Part shown: piece by piece, positions 61,113-64,000 of the stretch
Layout of the letters: the number at the start of each line of letters is the position of its first letter
Position numbering within the stretch: the first letter of the stretch is position 1
Assembly (NCBI RefSeq): GCF_014858725.1
Contig: NZ_AQGV01000012.1
Location: forward strand, 2,294,001-2,358,000
Source: Pseudoalteromonas aurantia 208
GTDB taxonomy: Bacteria; Pseudomonadota; Gammaproteobacteria; Enterobacterales; Alteromonadaceae
Length of the DNA stretch: 64,000 nt
Reading direction: 5' to 3'
Position numbers and translations under genes: made by a program
The notes under the pieces: generated by a model
Database searches by the model: none
The model's input: only the letters and a program-made list of their open reading frames with translations
What the model was told of the DNA's origin: nothing

Positions 61113-61860
61113 CAAATTGACGCTCTATCTAATCTGCATAATATTTTCGCAGTGTGCGTTGAGTAATTACTCTCAACCATTATACAACGATATGGTTGTA
61201 TGGTTTAAAGTTCCTACGGCCATTGCACCATGGCAATTTCAACAAGTTGAATCGCAATCTGCATTACTGGCTACATCCACGAAAGAGGGCGGTGGACACG
61301 TTTATTTTAACCCGATTAATCAACGCTGTGTCGTGTCTGTTCCGCATCAATTTTATGATACGGGCACGCTGATGATCGGTAAACATATCTACACTCACCT
61401 TTGTCAGGTTATGCTAAGTAATTCTCATCAACGCTACGTCGACAGTCCCGATAAATATCCAATGGATTTTTCAAAACGGCCATACAATATTCATAATGCG
61501 GCATTAGTTGCATATCAAACTCACAACCCCAGCGCACGTATCTTCCAAATTCATGGTTTTAGCAACAAAAAAAGGCGTTCAAAAATAGCAAAACATGCAG
61601 ATATCATTGTGAGCCAAGGAAAAACGTCCGACTTGACTGGTCAACAACTCACTACTTGCTTCACAAGCATTGGGTTTATCGCGTATTTATACGGAACGTC
61701 TGTTAAAGAGTTAGGCGGTACAAAAAATATAGTACATAAACTCGGGTTAAAACCTCGTTCATTCATGCATATTGAATTAAGCAAAGTCACACGCGTACGT
61801 TTACGCCAAGATCAACCTCTATTAAGAAAGTTTACCTCATGTTTAAGCCGTACTCTTTAA
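61099..61860 (+). CDS. Secreted hydrolase-like protein (N-formylglutamate amidohydrolase/PGA-hydrolase-like, putative)
   Basis: A 253-residue exported protein (signal peptide about 1-22). The motif 'VVSVPHQFYDTGT' (H83, D87) followed by 'ARIFQIHGFSN' (H152) and 'FMHIELSKVTRVRLR' near residue 225 is the arrangement of a zinc amidohydrolase of the N-formylglutamate amidohydrolase / poly-gamma-glutamate hydrolase kind: HxxxD/E, a later His, and a C-terminal strand ending in E-L. This is inferred from motif layout only. The VPH motif is shared with two degenerate copies in the CapC-like protein. It overlaps the genes on both sides. Confidence 0.55.
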   Translation: MKPISKLTLYLICIIFSQCALSNYSQPLYNDMVVWFKVPTAIAPWQFQQVESQSALLATSTKEGGGHVYFNPINQRCVVSVPHQFYDTGTLMIGKHIYTHLCQVMLSNSHQRYVDSPDKYPMDFSKRPYNIHNAALVAYQTHNPSARIFQIHGFSNKKRRSKIAKHADIIVSQGKTSDLTGQQLTTCFTSIGFIAYLYGTSVKELGGTKNIVHKLGLKPRSFMHIELSKVTRVRLRQDQPLLRKFTSCLSRTL

Positions 61861-64000
61861 GCTTCCTTATTTTCCTTTGGGTTTTTCCAGCATATGCGGC
61901 ACAGACACCGCTGTATAATGCGCCTTTTTGGTTAGACGAAAATAAACCAAACTCTTTAACTATGCCAACTCAATATTTACGACTTGCAGAAAACTATAGC
62001 CAAACTGTATTTGTACCTGAGGGTAATTGGCTAGAAGTACCAGCTCAATTATTAAATGCTATAGACCTTTGGCAAGGGTCTAGCGTATTAGCAATGCGTA
62101 AAATCAACGCCTCCTCGCTGACTTGTCGCAACGAGCGCTGTCAGCTACCGGCAATGCAGGGCAATCAATTTATCAAATTTACCAACACCTCCACTCAAAG
62201 TCAGCGCTATGAGATATGGTTAGGGCAATATCATCATCATCGCTCTCCATTTCGTCGCAGTCTGAAATTACCTCTGAAAACCACGCGGCTTACGCTTGCT
62301 CAAGATCATGAAACTTACTACAACTTGGAGGATAAAGAACAAATAACTACCTACTTTGCGCATGCAAAAAAGCTCAAGGTGACGGTGAGGAAAACCCTTC
62401 ATAACCTAGATAAAAGAGGCACTATCAGTCTTTATGTCAATCAACAACCGGTGAGCATACTCAACATAGGTAATTCACAGGCCAGTGAATATATTCAACA
62501 AAAAGTGAGTACTGCGAATACAGACTATATCGCACTCCCCAAAGACAGCTATCTAACAATCAAAAGCCATGGGCCTGCCCTTATTAAGCTGGAGCAAATG
62601 CAGCGAGGGATCCGTGATTCAAACGCAGCACAACAATACCAAGAAGCGAATTTTAATCCTTACTGGGTAAACAATCTAAATACAACACTGTCTCATATTT
62701 ATCTTGATGAACGATTTGATGACTTTATGTATTTCAACTTTGCAAAAGCCAATCCTATTGAAAAAAGGCGCTATCAAGATTTAATGAAAACGATAAGCAC
62801 TCAACGCTTTGTTTTCCCTACACCAAACAATGAACCTGGTTACTCTGAAACACAAGAAATATCTATAGTTCAAGGTCAACGTAAAGTCCTAAACCACCTT
62901 TATACAAGTTCACTTACTCGTGATGCCCTAGTACATCGCTTAAAAGGTAAACTCGCTTTTGATTGGTCACACCTCAGTCGTGTGCGCAGCTACATTACCC
63001 TATTCGTTCGTACGCCTATCGATACGACCTTAAACATGAAAGCTCCACACAAAAATTTTACCATCGCATTAAAAGCCAGCCAGCACTTTATTAAGCTTAC
63101 AGTACCGCTGCCCCAAGATGTAGGCACTGTCGAATTTAGCACTCAGCATCAAAATAGCATTGAATTAGCACTGCAAGTTGATGACTTACTAACCTTGCCG
63201 AATAACGAACTGTTATATGTCCAAAAAGGCAAATTAAAAGACAAACTTCCAGCGCTTAATACGCATATAAATACTCAGATTCAACGCACCGCAGACGCTT
63301 ACATAAACGGACTCACCCCTTATACAAATCACAGTCAAGAAACAGTCTCAAACCTCGATCCGCAATTAAGTATCGTACACTCACACCAGCTATTAGGTAA
63401 TGCCCTACAACTATTAAAAAGCAACCCCTTAGAAGCATTACCAATTTTAAAACACTTGGTTACAAATCCACATTTTGAAGTGAAAAAAAATGCATGGCAG
63501 CTCAGAATAAAGGCGCTTGAGAGCTTAAACCAACAACGCTTGGCACAAAGTTATTTAGAAGGCTTATTACTGTCATCAGATCAAAAACTAAAACTTTTTG
63601 CCGCGACACAACTGATTGAAATATATAAGAGGAACAAAAATAGTTTTCAGCTTCAAGGGCTATGTGCCGTATTTTATACGGCGTTAAAAATATGTCCTTC
63701 GATCGCTGAGCAGCTGCTTTTGTCGCAACAAAAGTACTTAGACGCACTTTGGTTAGTACATGACAAACAAGATATTCTTCATCTGAATCCCTTACCGTTA
63801 CAAGTCAGTAATTATCGCAGCGTGTCGAAAGCGCACTTACAAGAGCCCCCATATTATCAAATTTCGCATTATGGCAGCAGCACAATATTCGGTGAAACCA
63901 GCCATTATAGCGCCTTTAATATTTCCAAAGGTAAAGGGCTAACCTTAACCGCAAAAAGAGATTTAACATTACAACTGCGCGCGCGAGCGCCTTGGCAAGA
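61839..64000 (+). CDS. Very large secreted protein, C-terminus beyond window
   Basis: At least 720 residues, open from ATG 61839 to the window end with no stop. It has a signal peptide (about 1-20, 'LSFLIFLWVFPAYAA'), then beta-strand-rich sequence with a QYHHHRS segment (about 130), and a helical repeat-like region (about 526-610; 'LLGNALQLLKSNPLEALPILKHLV', 'AATQLIEIYKRNKNSF') that looks TPR-like. It is not recognised by family. It overlaps the hydrolase-like gene by 22 bases, so it belongs to the same operon. It may be a periplasmic or outer-membrane scaffold. Confidence 0.75.
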   Translation, partial: MFKPYSLSFLIFLWVFPAYAAQTPLYNAPFWLDENKPNSLTMPTQYLRLAENYSQTVFVPEGNWLEVPAQLLNAIDLWQGSSVLAMRKINASSLTCRNERCQLPAMQGNQFIKFTNTSTQSQRYEIWLGQYHHHRSPFRRSLKLPLKTTRLTLAQDHETYYNLEDKEQITTYFAHAKKLKVTVRKTLHNLDKRGTISLYVNQQPVSILNIGNSQASEYIQQKVSTANTDYIALPKDSYLTIKSHGPALIKLEQMQRGIRDSNAAQQYQEANFNPYWVNNLNTTLSHIYLDERFDDFMYFNFAKANPIEKRRYQDLMKTISTQRFVFPTPNNEPGYSETQEISIVQGQRKVLNHLYTSSLTRDALVHRLKGKLAFDWSHLSRVRSYITLFVRTPIDTTLNMKAPHKNFTIALKASQHFIKLTVPLPQDVGTVEFSTQHQNSIELALQVDDLLTLPNNELLYVQKGKLKDKLPALNTHINTQIQRTADAYINGLTPYTNHSQETVSNLDPQLSIVHSHQLLGNALQLLKSNPLEALPILKHLVTNPHFEVKKNAWQLRIKALESLNQQRLAQSYLEGLLLSSDQKLKLFAATQLIEIYKRNKNSFQLQGLCAVFYTALKICPSIAEQLLLSQQKYLDALWLVHDKQDILHLNPLPLQVSNYRSVSKAHLQEPPYYQISHYGSSTIFGETSHYSAFNISKGKGLTLTAKRDLTLQLRARAPWQ

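Noticed and set aside
1..64000. IS elements, prophage genes, tRNA/rRNA genes, CRISPR arrays
   Set aside because: No transposase, integrase, phage structural genes, tRNA-like cloverleaf or regularly spaced repeats were noticed.

Overview
The window looks like chromosomal DNA of a marine gammaproteobacterium of the Alteromonadales, most likely Pseudoalteromonas or a close relative. The reasons are low-to-moderate GC, long paralogous TonB-dependent receptors with near-identical signal peptides, and an enterobacteria-like core gene order (sap–pspF–psp–ycjXF; dinG; priC/ybaM; ydbH–ynbE–ydbL). Genus assignment is inference; no rRNA gene is present. I saw no tRNA, rRNA, IS element, prophage or CRISPR array.

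Layout. 1–2.9 kb: end of dapD, then on the minus strand phhB, phhA (phenylalanine hydroxylation) and a methionine gamma-lyase, with two TyrR/PhhR-type boxes upstream of phhA. 3.1–8.2 kb: envelope-stress block, minus-strand pspA-pspB-pspC-ycjX-ycjF divergent from pspF, with a sigma54 promoter and an IHF site between them. 8.2–13.5 kb: sapABCDF peptide ABC transporter, co-directional with and almost touching pspF. 13.6–20.4 kb: a large secreted beta-propeller/amidohydrolase, mtfA, hrpB and a small lipoprotein. 20.6–26.8 kb: two tandem paralogous TonB receptors. 27–33.4 kb: DNA repair and replication, with polB divergent from dinG around a LexA-like box, then a TSUP permease, priC, comFB and ybaM. 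33.5–34.7 kb: a secreted NLP/NPP1-type protein facing an unknown two-repeat protein. 35–39.3 kb: RND pump with adaptor. 39.7–42.3 kb: GH16-like secreted protein facing a CadC-like regulator. 42.4–45.5 kb: ydbH-ynbE-ydbL lipid-transport operon. 45.7–47.5 kb: ibpA-type small heat-shock gene with a probable RNA thermometer, and dapE. 47.8–51.2 kb: ompW-like porin, thioesterase, unknown secreted protein and tyrR.

51.5–64 kb (running off the end) is the most unusual part. It is a six-gene, plus-strand, translationally overlapping operon. It encodes a CapA-type metallophosphatase lipoprotein, a CHASE2-like/GAF/PAS-like membrane sensor with no output domain, a giant protein with two CapC-like membrane repeats plus a soluble domain, a large single-TM periplasmic protein, a small secreted hydrolase-like protein, and another very large secreted protein. 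CapA and CapC belong to poly-gamma-glutamate (PGA) synthesis and export systems. The ligase CapB is not seen in the window. I propose this is an undescribed PGA-like polymer or peptide-modification system of the Gram-negative envelope.

Functional links: the TyrR encoded at 49.7–51.2 kb is the natural regulator for the phhA boxes at 1.7 kb. Psp, YcjXF, Sap, IbpA and YdbH/YnbE/YdbL all serve envelope or protein homeostasis. polB and dinG are both known SOS genes in E. coli.
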